Shown: piece after piece, positions 26,244 to 35,208 of the stretch
Numbering within the stretch: position 1 is the first letter of the stretch
Layout: every line of letters begins with the position of its first letter
Assembly: GCF_023973145.1 (NCBI RefSeq)
Contig: NZ_CP099546.1
Coordinates: 1,798,001-1,862,000, forward strand
Direction: 5' to 3'
Length of the DNA stretch: 64,000 nt
Source of the DNA: Natronosalvus vescus
GTDB taxonomy: Archaea; Halobacteriota; Halobacteria; Halobacteriales; Natrialbaceae
Position numbers and translations under genes: made by a program
Notes under the pieces: generated by a model
The model's input: only the letters and a program-made list of their open reading frames with translations
The model's database searches: none
Told to the model about the DNA's origin: nothing

Positions 26244-26512
26244 TAGCGCACCGACCGGATCGCTCGATCAGAACATCTACAGGTGAAACGAGCACGTCGA
26301 GAACCACGGGTTCGGAAAGTGGCGCGAATTTGCGCTCGGTGCGTGTGCACGATAGTCGTTGCCACGGGGTGACGAGACGCGTTTGCAGATCACGGCAGTT
26401 GACAGCGACTATCCGATGTCCCTTTCCGAGTTGGGAACGTCACGTTCCGTATGAACGCAGATCCACAGACCGTTCCGACGTGGAACGGAACACGGGATTC
26501 GGTGAGGTACCC

Positions 26513-27292
26513 ATGACGCGAAAGGACGACTACTACAACCGAGCCAAGCAACAGGGCTACCGTTCGCGGGCGGCCTACAAACTCAAACAGCTCGACGACC
26601 TCGAGAACCTCATCTCCGGTGGCGACACCGTCGTCGACCTCGGGGCGGCCCCCGGCGGCTGGCTCCAGGTTGCCGCCGAGAAGGTCGGCCCCCGGGGCCG
26701 CGTGATCGGCGTCGACCTCCAGCGGATCAAGGATCTCGAGGATTCCGACCTCGCCGACCGAACCGAAACCCTCCGGGGCGACATGACCCAGGAGAAGACT
26801 CTACAGCGCGTACTCGACGCCGCAGGCGGCCCAGTCGACTGCGTCGTCTCCGACATGGCTCCTAACATGTCCGGGGAGTACTCCCTCGATCAGGCCCGGT
26901 CGCTGCACCTCGCCCGGATGGCCTACGAGACCGCCCTCGAGTTGCTCGACACGGGCGGCAATCTGGCCGTGAAGGTGTTCGAAGGCTCCGACGTCGACGC
27001 CCTCCGCGAGGAGATGAGCGAGGAGTTCCAGTACGTTCGGGCGACGAGCCCCGACGCCTCCCGGAAGTCCTCCTCCGAGATCTACCTGCTCGCGAAAGGC
27101 CGGCTGACGGCACCCGTCGACGTCGGCGACGAACTCGAGGTCGAGATTATCGACGTCGGCTCCGAAGGCGACGGCATCGCCTCCGTCGACGGCTACCGTT
27201 TGTTCGTGAATGGGGCTGAAGAAGGAGACACCGTCACCGTTCGCGTCGAGGACGTGAAGCCGAATTTCGGCTTTGCAACACAGCTCGAGTAA
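26513..27292 (+). CDS. rrmJ: 23S rRNA 2'-O-methyltransferase RrmJ/FtsJ with TRAM domain
   Basis: This 259-aa SAM-dependent methyltransferase modifies a uridine ribose of 23S rRNA. The SAM site is VVDLGAAPGGWLQVA (~38-52). The catalytic K-D-K-E set is seen as the early Lys of AYKLKQLDD, Asp in VVSDMAPNMSG, Lys in NLAVKVFEG and Glu in SSSEIYLLAKG. Residues ~200-259 (VGDELEVEIIDVGSEGDGIA) are a TRAM RNA-binding domain, the usual haloarchaeal fusion. I start at MTRKDDYYNRAKQQGYRSR, matching the family; an upstream in-frame stretch of 61 codons has no conserved character. Confidence 0.95.
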   Translation: MTRKDDYYNRAKQQGYRSRAAYKLKQLDDLENLISGGDTVVDLGAAPGGWLQVAAEKVGPRGRVIGVDLQRIKDLEDSDLADRTETLRGDMTQEKTLQRVLDAAGGPVDCVVSDMAPNMSGEYSLDQARSLHLARMAYETALELLDTGGNLAVKVFEGSDVDALREEMSEEFQYVRATSPDASRKSSSEIYLLAKGRLTAPVDVGDELEVEIIDVGSEGDGIASVDGYRLFVNGAEEGDTVTVRVEDVKPNFGFATQLE

Positions 27293-27371
27293 CCGGGTCC
27301 GAGTTTCAAGTATCTATGATCGCCGTCCGAGTATTGAGTATCGAGTATCGTACCTCGAGCTTCGAGCGAGC

Positions 27372-28364
27372 CTACTCGTGGACGCCGACGAGGTCGAACG
27401 GCGACCCCTTCTCCTCGCTCGCGGCCTGCTCGTAGACGACGTGAGCGGCGGCGACGTCCTGGATGGCGAGGCCGGTCGAGTCGAAGACCGTCACGCCGGT
27501 GTCGGCGTCGCGGCCGGTCTTCCCGCCCTCGACGAGCTGGCCGATCTCACCGTAGATGTCGTCGTCGGTGAGCGTTCCGGCGTGGTAGGGGACGTTGATT
27601 TCGCCGGAGTGGGTGCACTGTTTGTGGTCGTCGATGACGATCCGGGCCGCCAGCAGCAGTTCGTCGGCCAGTTCGTGTTTCCCCTCGGCGTCGGCCCCCA
27701 TCGCATTGATGTGGGTGTGCTCGGCGACGTCCTCGAGGGAGACGATCGGCTCCTCGACGGGCGTGACGGTGGAGAGGACGTCACAGTGGCCGGCTTCGCT
27801 GATCGATCCGGCACGAACGTCGAACGCGTCGCCGTAGGTGTCGATGAATCGCTCGACGCGGGCGTCGTCGAGATCCGAGACGACGACCTCCTCGATGGGG
27901 CGGATCGCGGCGATGGCGTCGAGCTGGGTGTACGACTGCACACCGGCACCGACGATCCCCAGGCTGGTGGCGTCCTCGACGGCCAGGTAGTCGGTCGCGA
28001 CGGCCGCGGCTGCGCCAGTGCGTTTCATCGTGAGCTCGGTTCCGTCCATCACCGCCAGCGGGAACGCCGTCTCGGGGTCGGAGTAGATCATCGTCCCCAT
28101 CACGGTCGGGAGGTCGTGGTCTCGCGGGTTGTCGGGGTGGACGTTCACCCACTTCAGTCCCGCCGCGTCCCAGTCGCCGGCGTCCATGTACGCTGGCATC
28201 GAGCGAAAGTCGCCGTTGTACCGAGGGAGATCGATGTAGGACTTCGCCGGCATCTGTGCGTCGCCGCGTTCGTAGGCGGCGAAAGCGTCCTCGACGGCGC
28301 TGATGACGTCGGCCATCAGGGCGTTCTCGTCGACGTCATCGCTGTCCAGCAGGAGCGTTTGCAT
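27372..28364 (-). CDS. Ornithine cyclodeaminase / alanine dehydrogenase family enzyme
   Basis: This 330-aa NAD(P)-dependent enzyme is of the OCD/mu-crystallin family. The Rossmann motif is GIVGAGVQSYTQLDAI (~135-150). The substrate side shows SMPAYM, GLKWVN and MDGTELTMKRTGAAAA, with Lys and Arg positions typical of the family. Archaeal members include alanine dehydrogenase, the more likely reading. Ornithine cyclodeaminase or an imine reductase are alternatives that motifs alone do not separate. It is monocistronic, convergent with rrmJ. Confidence 0.85.
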   Translation of the reverse strand: MQTLLLDSDDVDENALMADVISAVEDAFAAYERGDAQMPAKSYIDLPRYNGDFRSMPAYMDAGDWDAAGLKWVNVHPDNPRDHDLPTVMGTMIYSDPETAFPLAVMDGTELTMKRTGAAAAVATDYLAVEDATSLGIVGAGVQSYTQLDAIAAIRPIEEVVVSDLDDARVERFIDTYGDAFDVRAGSISEAGHCDVLSTVTPVEEPIVSLEDVAEHTHINAMGADAEGKHELADELLLAARIVIDDHKQCTHSGEINVPYHAGTLTDDDIYGEIGQLVEGGKTGRDADTGVTVFDSTGLAIQDVAAAHVVYEQAASEEKGSPFDLVGVHE

Positions 28365-28667
28365 AGGCGCGAATATTGCGGGCCAGTACTTAATTCATGA
28401 GATATTCCGGCGACGGCCTCGAGTTGCGATAGACGTGTCTGCTCGAGTCTACGTGCCCGTTGCACAACGGGAGGAACATGCTCCGCTGATCGAGTCACAA
28501 ACGCACACAAACCGTAAAAATCGGGCCGACTGTGCGCGGATCTGGATGGGTTCGATGAAATTGCTCCTGACGTCGCAATTTCTTCTCGCAGGCGGTGCCC
28601 GCTCGCATTTACGCAGTTCTCGTCTCGCTCCGAACTGCGCCTGGCTCACGGCTCCGCCGCGCCTCGC
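28365..28667. other. Intergenic region after the thermosome gene
   Basis: About 300 nt with no coding frame that I trust. It contains one inverted repeat, GAAATTGC (28557-28564) and GCAATTTC (28575-28582), with a 10-nt loop, about 85 nt past the thermosome stop on the minus strand. Confidence 0.4.
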
Positions 28668-30347
28668 CTACATCGCGCCGCCCATTCCACCCATTCCGCC
28701 CATGCCGCCCATTCCGCCACCCATGCCGCCGCCGGGTGGCATCTCGTCCTCGTCGTCGTCGCTGCCGCCGCCTTTCAGCTCGCCAGCGGCGATCACGTCG
28801 TCGATGCGCAGCAGCATGACGGCTGCTTCGGTGGCGGACTCGATGGCCTGGCTCTTCACGCGGAGGGGCTCGTAGACGCCCTCCTCGCCCATGTCGATCG
28901 TGTCGCCCGTGTAGGCGTCCAGTCCAGCGGCGACGTCGCCGCCGTCGTGGGCGCTACGGAGTTCGACGAGCGAGTCGATGGGGTCGAGCCCAGCGTTCTC
29001 GGCGAGCGTGCGTGGGATGACCTCGAGCGCGTCTGCGAACGCTTCGATCGCGAGCTGTTCGCGGCCGCCGACGGAGTCGGCGTAGTCGCGCAGGGCCAGC
29101 GAGAGTTCGACTTCGGGGGCACCGCCGCCAGCGACGACCTTCCCGTCCTGGAGCGTCGTGCGAACGACGCCGAGGGAGTCCTCGATTGCACGGTCGACCT
29201 CGTCGATGACGTGTTCGGTGCCACCGCGGAGGATGAGGGTGACCGCTTTCGCGTCGTCGACGTCCTCGACGAAGATGCGCTGGTCACCGGCGATGTCCTT
29301 TTGGGCGACGCTGCCGGCGAAGCCGAGGTGCTCCTCGGTCAGGTCGTCGACGCTGTTGACGGGACGGGCACCGGTCGAGCGGGCCAGTCGCTTCATGTCG
29401 CTGGATTTGACCCGGCGGACGGCGATGATGCCTTCCTGGGCCAGGTAGTGCTGGGCCATGTCGTCGATGCCGCCGTCGACGAAGACGACGTCGGCGCCGA
29501 CGGCAGCCAGCTGGTCGACGATCTCCTTGAGCTGGGCTTCCTCCTGCTCGAGGAACTGCTGAAGCTGGTCGGGGTCGGTGACGTTGACTTCGGCGTCGAT
29601 CTCGGTCTCTTTGATCTCGAGTGCGCCGTCGACGAGCGCGATGGAAGCGTCCTCAGCGAAGTACGGCATGTTCTCGTTGACGCGCTCTTTGTCGACGATG
29701 ACGCCCTCGACGAGTTCGGAGTTCTCGATCGAGCCGCCAACGACCTTCTCGACTTTGACGTTGTCCGTGTCGATGCCGTCCTCGTCGGCGACGGTCTGGA
29801 CGGCGCGAACGACGAGTTCGGAGAGCAGATCCTTCGCGTTCTCCGCGCCTTTCCCGGTCATCGCGGTGGCTGCAATCTGCTCGAGAATCTCGTCGTTGTC
29901 CGCGTCGACCTCGACGGCGATGTCCTCGAGAACCTCGGTCGCCTTCTCGGCGGCCTGGCGGTACCCCTGGGCGAGGGTGGTCGCGTGGATGTCCTGCTCG
30001 AGGAGTTCCTCGGCACGCTTGAGCAGTTCACCGGAGACGACGACGGCGGAGGTGGTGCCGTCGCCGACTTCCTCCTCCTGGGTCTCGGAGACTTCGACGA
30101 TCATGTTGGCGGCTGGGTGATCGATCTCCATCTCCGTCAGGAGCGTGACGCCGTCGTTGGTGACGACGACGTTCCCCGTCGAGTCGACGAGCATCTTGTC
30201 CATCCCTTTCGGGCCGAGAGTCGTGCGGACGGCCTCGGCGACTGCTTTCCCGGCCGAGATGTTCATCGATTGTGCGTCTTTTCCGGACGTACGCTGACTG
30301 TCGTCGGAAAGTACGATAAGTGGCTGGTTGCCCATCTGTTGTGCCAT
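28668..30347 (-). CDS. ths: Thermosome (group II chaperonin) subunit
   Basis: This 559-aa ATP-dependent chaperonin subunit builds the double-ring thermosome. Motifs include [22 protein letters not shown], the ATP motif [15 protein letters not shown] and [16 protein letters not shown]. The C-terminus is a run of GGM repeats facing the cavity, preceded by an acidic stretch. I start at [13 protein letters not shown]; an ATG two codons upstream (30353) is possible. A strong promoter, TTTATATA with CGAAG before it, lies 26-30 nt upstream, as expected for a highly expressed, heat-responsive gene. Several paralogous subunits usually exist in haloarchaea. Confidence 0.97.
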   Translation of the reverse strand: MAQQMGNQPLIVLSDDSQRTSGKDAQSMNISAGKAVAEAVRTTLGPKGMDKMLVDSTGNVVVTNDGVTLLTEMEIDHPAANMIVEVSETQEEEVGDGTTSAVVVSGELLKRAEELLEQDIHATTLAQGYRQAAEKATEVLEDIAVEVDADNDEILEQIAATAMTGKGAENAKDLLSELVVRAVQTVADEDGIDTDNVKVEKVVGGSIENSELVEGVIVDKERVNENMPYFAEDASIALVDGALEIKETEIDAEVNVTDPDQLQQFLEQEEAQLKEIVDQLAAVGADVVFVDGGIDDMAQHYLAQEGIIAVRRVKSSDMKRLARSTGARPVNSVDDLTEEHLGFAGSVAQKDIAGDQRIFVEDVDDAKAVTLILRGGTEHVIDEVDRAIEDSLGVVRTTLQDGKVVAGGGAPEVELSLALRDYADSVGGREQLAIEAFADALEVIPRTLAENAGLDPIDSLVELRSAHDGGDVAAGLDAYTGDTIDMGEEGVYEPLRVKSQAIESATEAAVMLLRIDDVIAAGELKGGGSDDDEDEMPPGGGMGGGMGGMGGMGGMGGAM

Positions 30348-30373
30348 AGTCATGGATTGATTGTTTGCTATTC

Positions 30374-30381
30374 TATATAAA
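30374..30381 (-). promoter_or_regulatory. TATA box of the thermosome gene
   Basis: TTTATATA on the minus strand, centred ~25 nt upstream of ATG 30353 and ~31 nt upstream of ATG 30347. Confidence 0.7.
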
Positions 30382-30500
30382 GGCTTCGTTATGGGGTGTG
30401 CCAATGAACAACACAACGCTTCAGTGGGGCGGTTGTACGTTCGCCGTCCGTGAGGTATATATGTACATCCTGGCAGTGTCGTGACTCCCTGGCAGTTCGC

Positions 30501-31286
30501 TCACTCGGCGTCTCGATCGTCAGTTTCGTTCGCCCAGTCTGGCGTTTCGAGGTCGATCGACTCGCCGATTCGGTCGATTCGGTGCTCAACCGAAACGTCG
30601 ACCTGTTCGCCGTTCCGAATGCGTTCGCCCTCGAGCGAGAGGTATTCGATGACTCCACGCTCGGTAAGAATCAGCGTGAACGTCGTATTCTGATATGGGA
30701 TGGCGTTACCGGATCCGGTCAGGACGTACCGAGGCCGATCGCCAGAGCGGTCGACCGAAACCGACTCGACGGCCGTAAACAGCGTACTCGCCACGACGGG
30801 CAGCCGGGTCGCTGGATTGCTGATCTCCCGACCACTCGAGACGGTTGCTTCTCCCCGCTCGCCGACCACCCGGTTCGTCACCTGGTCGCCGTCGACCCAC
30901 TGTGTCGTCGTTCGTGTCGTCGTCACGTTCGTGGCGCGATCGTACACGTATCGGGTGTGTTCGGTATACTCTCTCCCGTCAGCGGTGATAACTGCCCGCT
31001 GAGTGGTGTTCGACAGCACTGTCCCGTTCGCATCAACGTACGTCGTCTCCATCGTGCGCACGTAGGACGTGTCCGTGAGCCGTTCGATATGCCCGTACCA
31101 CAGCGCCTGCCAGCTGGTGACCCTGTCTCCGGAAACGCCGGCGAGCCCGATATCGTTCGTTGGTTCGACCGGTTCGTCGACGCCGTACGGATCGCGGTCG
31201 ACCTCGCTTCCGACCAGACCGGTACACCCTGCCGTGAGGAGGCATACGGCGAGAACTATCGGTCGGATACCGGGCGGGATGCGCAT
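30501..31286 (-). CDS. Haloarchaeal lipoprotein of unknown function
   Basis: This 261-aa exported lipoprotein has a signal peptide MRIPPGIRPIVLAVCLLTAGC with a lipobox ending in Cys21. The mature part is rich in Thr/Val beta strands with many Asn-X-Thr sequons (NGTVLSNTT, ATNVTTTRTTT) and ends in an acidic helix. Two YxxTL/RYVLTG strands suggest a LolA/LppX-like half-barrel, but this is weak. It lies downstream of and convergent with nothing obvious. A family of such lipoproteins occurs in many haloarchaea. Function unknown. Confidence 0.72.
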   Translation of the reverse strand: MRIPPGIRPIVLAVCLLTAGCTGLVGSEVDRDPYGVDEPVEPTNDIGLAGVSGDRVTSWQALWYGHIERLTDTSYVRTMETTYVDANGTVLSNTTQRAVITADGREYTEHTRYVYDRATNVTTTRTTTQWVDGDQVTNRVVGERGEATVSSGREISNPATRLPVVASTLFTAVESVSVDRSGDRPRYVLTGSGNAIPYQNTTFTLILTERGVIEYLSLEGERIRNGEQVDVSVEHRIDRIGESIDLETPDWANETDDRDAE

Positions 31287-31375
31287 TCGACGGTGCTCAT
31301 TGTGTCCAGACCACAATAAACCCGTCCCACGAACTCACCGTTGGTCGTACCCACCGCAAATTTCGATCGTCCGCC

Positions 31376-31431
31376 GATCGGATCGGCTCTCGCCAGTGGT
31401 ACCCGGTGATCGGATCGGCTCTCACCAGTGG
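31376..31431. repeat. 24-bp direct repeat, 32-bp period
   Basis: Copies at 31376-31399 and 31408-31431 differ at one base. They lie between the lipoprotein start and the KH gene stop. A second pair (16 bp, 31466-31481 and 31486-31501) reaches into the last codons of the KH gene. Confidence 0.75.
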
Positions 31432-31491
31432 AATCCGTCACTCGAGATCTACGTGGTACGTTTAGCGGCGTTCAGGATTCGTTGACGGCGT

Positions 31492-32049
31492 TCAGGACTC
31501 GCCGCCGGGGTACCGGTGGTACTGCATACCCTGGTGTTTCATCTCGTTGTGGCGCTCCTCGAGGTAGGAGTAGACGGCCCCGTGGGGAGCCCCATCGAGG
31601 AGCATCTCGGCTGCCGTCCGAGCGGCGTCGACTTCCGGCGGCGTGCCGATGATGCCGAGTGTCGAGCCGTAGATGACGACGGAGGCTCCGGAAAGCTCTT
31701 CCATGAGTTCGCGGGTGCGACCGCCCTCGCCGATGAGCCGCCCCTTCTGTCGCTGGAGGTCGTTTTTGTTGCGGGAGGCGGCGTCGATGTCGACCAGATC
31801 GAACAGCATCATATCGTCTGCCAGGAGTCGGAGGGCGTCATCGGGGGCGAAGCCGCGGCCGATCGCCCGCACGATTTCGGGCCCTTTGAGGCCGCGGACG
31901 GGGTCGCCAACTGCGTCGACGGCGACCGAGCCGTTCTCGGAGTCGATGTCGAGTCGCACTTCGGCTTCGGACTCGATTCGACGCATCGTCTCCCCGCCTT
32001 CACCGATGAGAACGCCGATCCGATCCTGCGGAATCTTCACGTGCTGCAT
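31492..32049 (-). CDS. Two-KH-domain RNA-processing protein (Dim2/Pno1-like)
   Basis: This 185-aa RNA-binding protein, related to eukaryotic Pno1/Dim2, acts in small-subunit rRNA maturation. KH domain 1 has IGVLIGEGGETMRRI with the GxxG loop GEGG. KH domain 2 has KGRLIGEGGRTRELMEELSG. The C-terminus ends in AVYSYLEERHNEMKHQGMQYHR, typical of the archaeal family. In other archaea it accompanies eIF1A and a Rio kinase; here it is alone. A TTAA box at 32076-32079 on the coding strand supports a leaderless start at 32049. Confidence 0.93.
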   Translation of the reverse strand: MQHVKIPQDRIGVLIGEGGETMRRIESEAEVRLDIDSENGSVAVDAVGDPVRGLKGPEIVRAIGRGFAPDDALRLLADDMMLFDLVDIDAASRNKNDLQRQKGRLIGEGGRTRELMEELSGASVVIYGSTLGIIGTPPEVDAARTAAEMLLDGAPHGAVYSYLEERHNEMKHQGMQYHRYPGGES

Positions 32050-32333
32050 ACACCCGCTGTACTCGGTCTGGCTGGTTAAGGCCTTTGTCCGACCGGACGT
32101 TCCATCGGGTGGATCGCCCCCTCCGTCGTGCCTACAGACTCCCCCGAGCCACAGACCATCTTTCGAACCCACAGCCCCTCTCTCGAGTCCGAACTCGCGC
32201 TGGTACTCGCGCGCAAGCGACGCTACCGAACGTCGACACCCCGCGCCCATCACGTCGAACGCTCCACCTGCCACGAGACGTCCGCCGAAACCAGCACACG
32301 TTTTGGCCGGGGCGTCGAACGACGACTCGAGGA

Positions 32334-33050
32334 ATGAACCGTCGTGAGACCGGCACACCCGCGTCCATCGAGTTCGACTGGGGTCGGGCACTCGAGCGGC
32401 TGTGTTTTCTGTACCCGCCGGTGATCGGCGTCGGTGCGATCGGTGTCCTCGGCGACCTCGATCCGGGGGTGCCGGGTGTCCAGTGGGCACTCCTCGCGAT
32501 CGGTTCGTTCGGGTACACGGTCGTCACAATCGGTGTCATGGTGGCGCTCTATCTCGATGCCAATCGCTTTCGTGATCACCCCTCGTGGCATCCCAGCCCG
32601 GTGGTGTATCCGGCCCTGGCGTTCGTCGCCGCCCCGCTGGTCGCCGTCGTCTACCTCTCGAGACGCCATCGACAGCTCGGAACGCCCGCCGGGTGGGACG
32701 GCTGGTGGCTCGTAATCGCCCTCTCGCTGTGTACCTCGGTACTCGCCATTGCGACGTTCGTCGTCGCCGTCGTATTCCAGTTACCGGGGCTTCTGGTGAC
32801 CGCGGCGGGGGTCGCCGGGACGATCGCTGTCGGGGCGTTTCCGGTGGCGATCCACCAGGACGCGGCGTTCGTCTCCGTCCACGAACCCGGGTGGCGACCG
32901 AATCCGGGAACCTACCTCGGTCTCGCGTTCGCCAGTCTCTTCGTTCCGGTGTTCCAGCCGCTGCTCGCTGCGTTCTACCTGGTTCGGCGGTGGCAAACGT
33001 GGGGGCTCGAGTGGCCCTCACGCCCCGAGCGGCCGGCTGTGCTCGAGTAG
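32334..33050 (+). CDS. Polytopic membrane protein, haloarchaeal
   Basis: This 238-aa protein has about six hydrophobic segments (residues ~22-42, 48-70, 90-110, 127-150, 153-170, 195-215). A conserved-looking motif, H(P)SWHPSPVVYPALAF and later EPGWRPNPGTYLGLAF, appears twice: two internally repeated halves, each W(H/R)P(S/N)P followed by a helix. No known transporter or enzyme signature is visible. The ATG at 32334 is the first good start and fits the beginning of the hydrophobic domain. Function unknown. Confidence 0.7.
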   Translation: MNRRETGTPASIEFDWGRALERLCFLYPPVIGVGAIGVLGDLDPGVPGVQWALLAIGSFGYTVVTIGVMVALYLDANRFRDHPSWHPSPVVYPALAFVAAPLVAVVYLSRRHRQLGTPAGWDGWWLVIALSLCTSVLAIATFVVAVVFQLPGLLVTAAGVAGTIAVGAFPVAIHQDAAFVSVHEPGWRPNPGTYLGLAFASLFVPVFQPLLAAFYLVRRWQTWGLEWPSRPERPAVLE

Positions 33051-33186
33051 CCCCGGCCACGCTTCAGAATCCTCACCTCGCTCATGGCGCTCTCATAAGC
33101 CGTGAGTCTTTGGGCGACGGCCTCGAACGCTCGATTTGATCCCTTCACCGTTCACAGCTCGAGTGCTTCAACATCGTGTGGTGGCG

Positions 33187-34746
33187 TCAACAATCGTATT
33201 CGATAACCGTGCGGTGTCGGACGTCGTCGTACTCGCCGTCGATAGGACTCGACTGGAGGAACCGGTGGACGGTCACCGACTCGACCTCGGCGTGACCCTC
33301 GAGGTTCTCGGTAGCCGATTGACAGGCCCACTCGGCGTAGTTGACGGCGATGAGCCCGTTCGTGTCGCCGCCTCCGGAGTCCCGGACGGTCTCGAGGTAC
33401 TTGCGCTCGCGGAAGTCAGCGTACTCCTGTGAGGCGTCCGGTGGGCGATCCGCGGTGACGGTTCCGCCGTCGAACGGATCGACGGTCTGGCCGATCGCTA
33501 GCTCCGCCTCGACCGCGTACCAGCTGTAGGCTGTCGAGGGGTTCGGCGCGTACAGCCCCCAGCGCTGTTCGTTGAGGTGCTGGTGATCGATCTCGTCGGG
33601 TACCTCGTAGGACGTCACGTCGGCGGCGCTGAACAGGACGATCCAGACGAGCGCGAACAGTCCGATGATCGAGACGAACGAGCGGGCGTATTCAACGCCG
33701 AAGTCCGCTACCCGCTCGTAGTCGCTTTCGCGGAGTTGCGCGAGCACTCGGCGCTCGAGCGGAGGCTTCGAGAGCGGGCCCAACGCCTCGGCAGTCGGTC
33801 GGTAGCGGGTGACTCGATCGGGAACGCGGCGGGCGATGGTGTCCCAGAACGGCGGCGTCAGATACGCGAGTACCGAGGCGGTCAACACGAGCGGAAACAG
33901 GCCGACCGACATCGCCGTCGCCATTCCCGCGAACGCGCTGATGTACACGAGGGCGAAAAACGCACGAAGCCGCCCAACTGTCAGGAATAAAAAGACGATA
34001 GATCCGCTCAGGAGGACGACCCAGCCGTAGGTAAGTCCCTCGAGCAGGGGTGGAAACGCGGTGAGGTAGTTCCCGAGGTAGACCGTCATGACGTCGTTGG
34101 CCATCGCGATCTCGAGGGCCTCGCCCTGGTACCAGGTGTCGCCCTCGTGTTTTTCGACCGCGTTTGCGGAGAACACCGCGAGCGGTTGGGCGAGCAACGC
34201 GAGGGTAGCGAAACCGGTGACCTGCGTGCGGGCCGACCCTCGGCGGAGGGCGTCGATCGACCAGCGTTCGCCGATGGGCGTCAAGATCGCGAGCAATAAC
34301 AGCACTCGAAACAGCCGATCTCCCCCGTTGAGGACGGCTGGGTTGCGCGCTTGCAACGAGACCAGAAAGACGAGGGAGACGATCGCAACCAGCCGCGTGC
34401 GATACCCCAGGATCAGGGCGACCGCGAACAGCGCGGCGATCACGAACAGCAGCTGCTGGAACCACACCTCCCCCGACCAGGCGTGCATCGAGAGGCCGGT
34501 AAACCGGCTGTAGGTCGTCTCGTACGCTGACACGGGGTACATACCGTAATCCGAATAAAACAGCTCGATACCGCTCCAGCGGTGGGCCAGGTCGATCAGA
34601 ATCGTCACACCGAGGAGGATCCGGAGGGCGGCCAACGCACGCGTATCGACGGTTGCCCGTGCCCGAACGCGGTTCCAGACGGCGGCTCGGCTGGGGCGAG
34701 GAAGGGAATCTGGCTTCAGGTCAGTCACACGCGTTTTCACGTCCAT
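33187..34746 (-). CDS. HTTM domain membrane protein (vitamin K carboxylase-like), paralog 1
   Basis: This 519-aa polytopic protein has a horizontally-transferred-transmembrane (HTTM) domain, homologous to vitamin K-dependent gamma-carboxylase. Key stretches are DTRALAALRILLGVTILIDL, GERWSIDALRR (cytoplasmic loop), FSANAVEKHEGDTWYQGEAL (matching the K/H-W-G-A segment of the family) and WGLYAPNPSTAYSWY in the soluble C-terminal part. Some HTTM proteins export or modify substrates, but no peptide substrate gene is obvious here. I start at MDVKTRVTDLK; the promoter may be the TATA-like sequence near 34817-34822. Confidence 0.85.
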   Translation of the reverse strand: MDVKTRVTDLKPDSLPRPSRAAVWNRVRARATVDTRALAALRILLGVTILIDLAHRWSGIELFYSDYGMYPVSAYETTYSRFTGLSMHAWSGEVWFQQLLFVIAALFAVALILGYRTRLVAIVSLVFLVSLQARNPAVLNGGDRLFRVLLLLAILTPIGERWSIDALRRGSARTQVTGFATLALLAQPLAVFSANAVEKHEGDTWYQGEALEIAMANDVMTVYLGNYLTAFPPLLEGLTYGWVVLLSGSIVFLFLTVGRLRAFFALVYISAFAGMATAMSVGLFPLVLTASVLAYLTPPFWDTIARRVPDRVTRYRPTAEALGPLSKPPLERRVLAQLRESDYERVADFGVEYARSFVSIIGLFALVWIVLFSAADVTSYEVPDEIDHQHLNEQRWGLYAPNPSTAYSWYAVEAELAIGQTVDPFDGGTVTADRPPDASQEYADFRERKYLETVRDSGGGDTNGLIAVNYAEWACQSATENLEGHAEVESVTVHRFLQSSPIDGEYDDVRHRTVIEYDC

Positions 34747-35208
34747 AGGTCTTCGTTCGAGGGTGCCCCGACGGACGAATCGCTCACGTGGGCGTCGATC
34801 CGACTGTCGTGGAGGGCGATATACTACCTGTTGTGAAATTGACCGGTAAATACTTTCTCCCTCGTTGTCGTGTGGCGCGTGTCCGACGCTCGAGGCACGA
34901 CTCCCCTCGAACCGAGCGCCGGCATGTGCGTATTTCGACCTCGCCGTTTTCGAGCTGATTGGTGACCGCTCGAGTCCGGGTGGCGATCGTACCCGGTACC
35001 TCCCCACAGTCTCGCCTCTGTGAGTCCCTACGTTTCGGTGTTCACCCCCGTGGCGTATTCTCCAATACGTCGCTGGCGACCCTGTACGCTCGAGCGACCG
35101 TCGGGTTCCGGTGTGGGAGCCCGAGAGGTTGTTACGACATCCAGCGTGCCTGCCCCGTACTCCGCCGTCTCTCCGCCGTCTCTCCGCCGTCTCTCCGCCG
35201 TCTCGAGG
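34747..35208. other. Intergenic region between the two HTTM genes
   Basis: About 460 nt. It has an AT-richer stretch near 34815-34860 that may carry the promoter of the downstream HTTM gene, and an 11-bp tandem repeat near the far end. No coding frame is convincing. Confidence 0.5.
35162..35204. repeat. 11-bp tandem repeat, about four copies
   Basis: The unit CCGCCGTCTCT repeats at 35162, 35173, 35184 and 35195, the last ending early. It lies five bases beyond the stop of the second HTTM gene on the minus strand. Confidence 0.9.

Noticed and set aside
26220-26245. TTCGAATCC-like string suggesting a tRNA T-arm
   Set aside because: It is part of a simple palindrome; no acceptor, D or anticodon arm can be built around it.
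28557-28582. Inverted repeat after the thermosome gene as a separate finding
   Set aside because: An 8-bp stem with a 10-nt loop is weak and could be chance; kept only as a note on the intergenic region.
35162-35204. 11-bp tandem repeat considered as CRISPR or replication-origin iterons
   Set aside because: Units too short and without spacers; no cdc6/orc gene or AT-rich unwinding region nearby.
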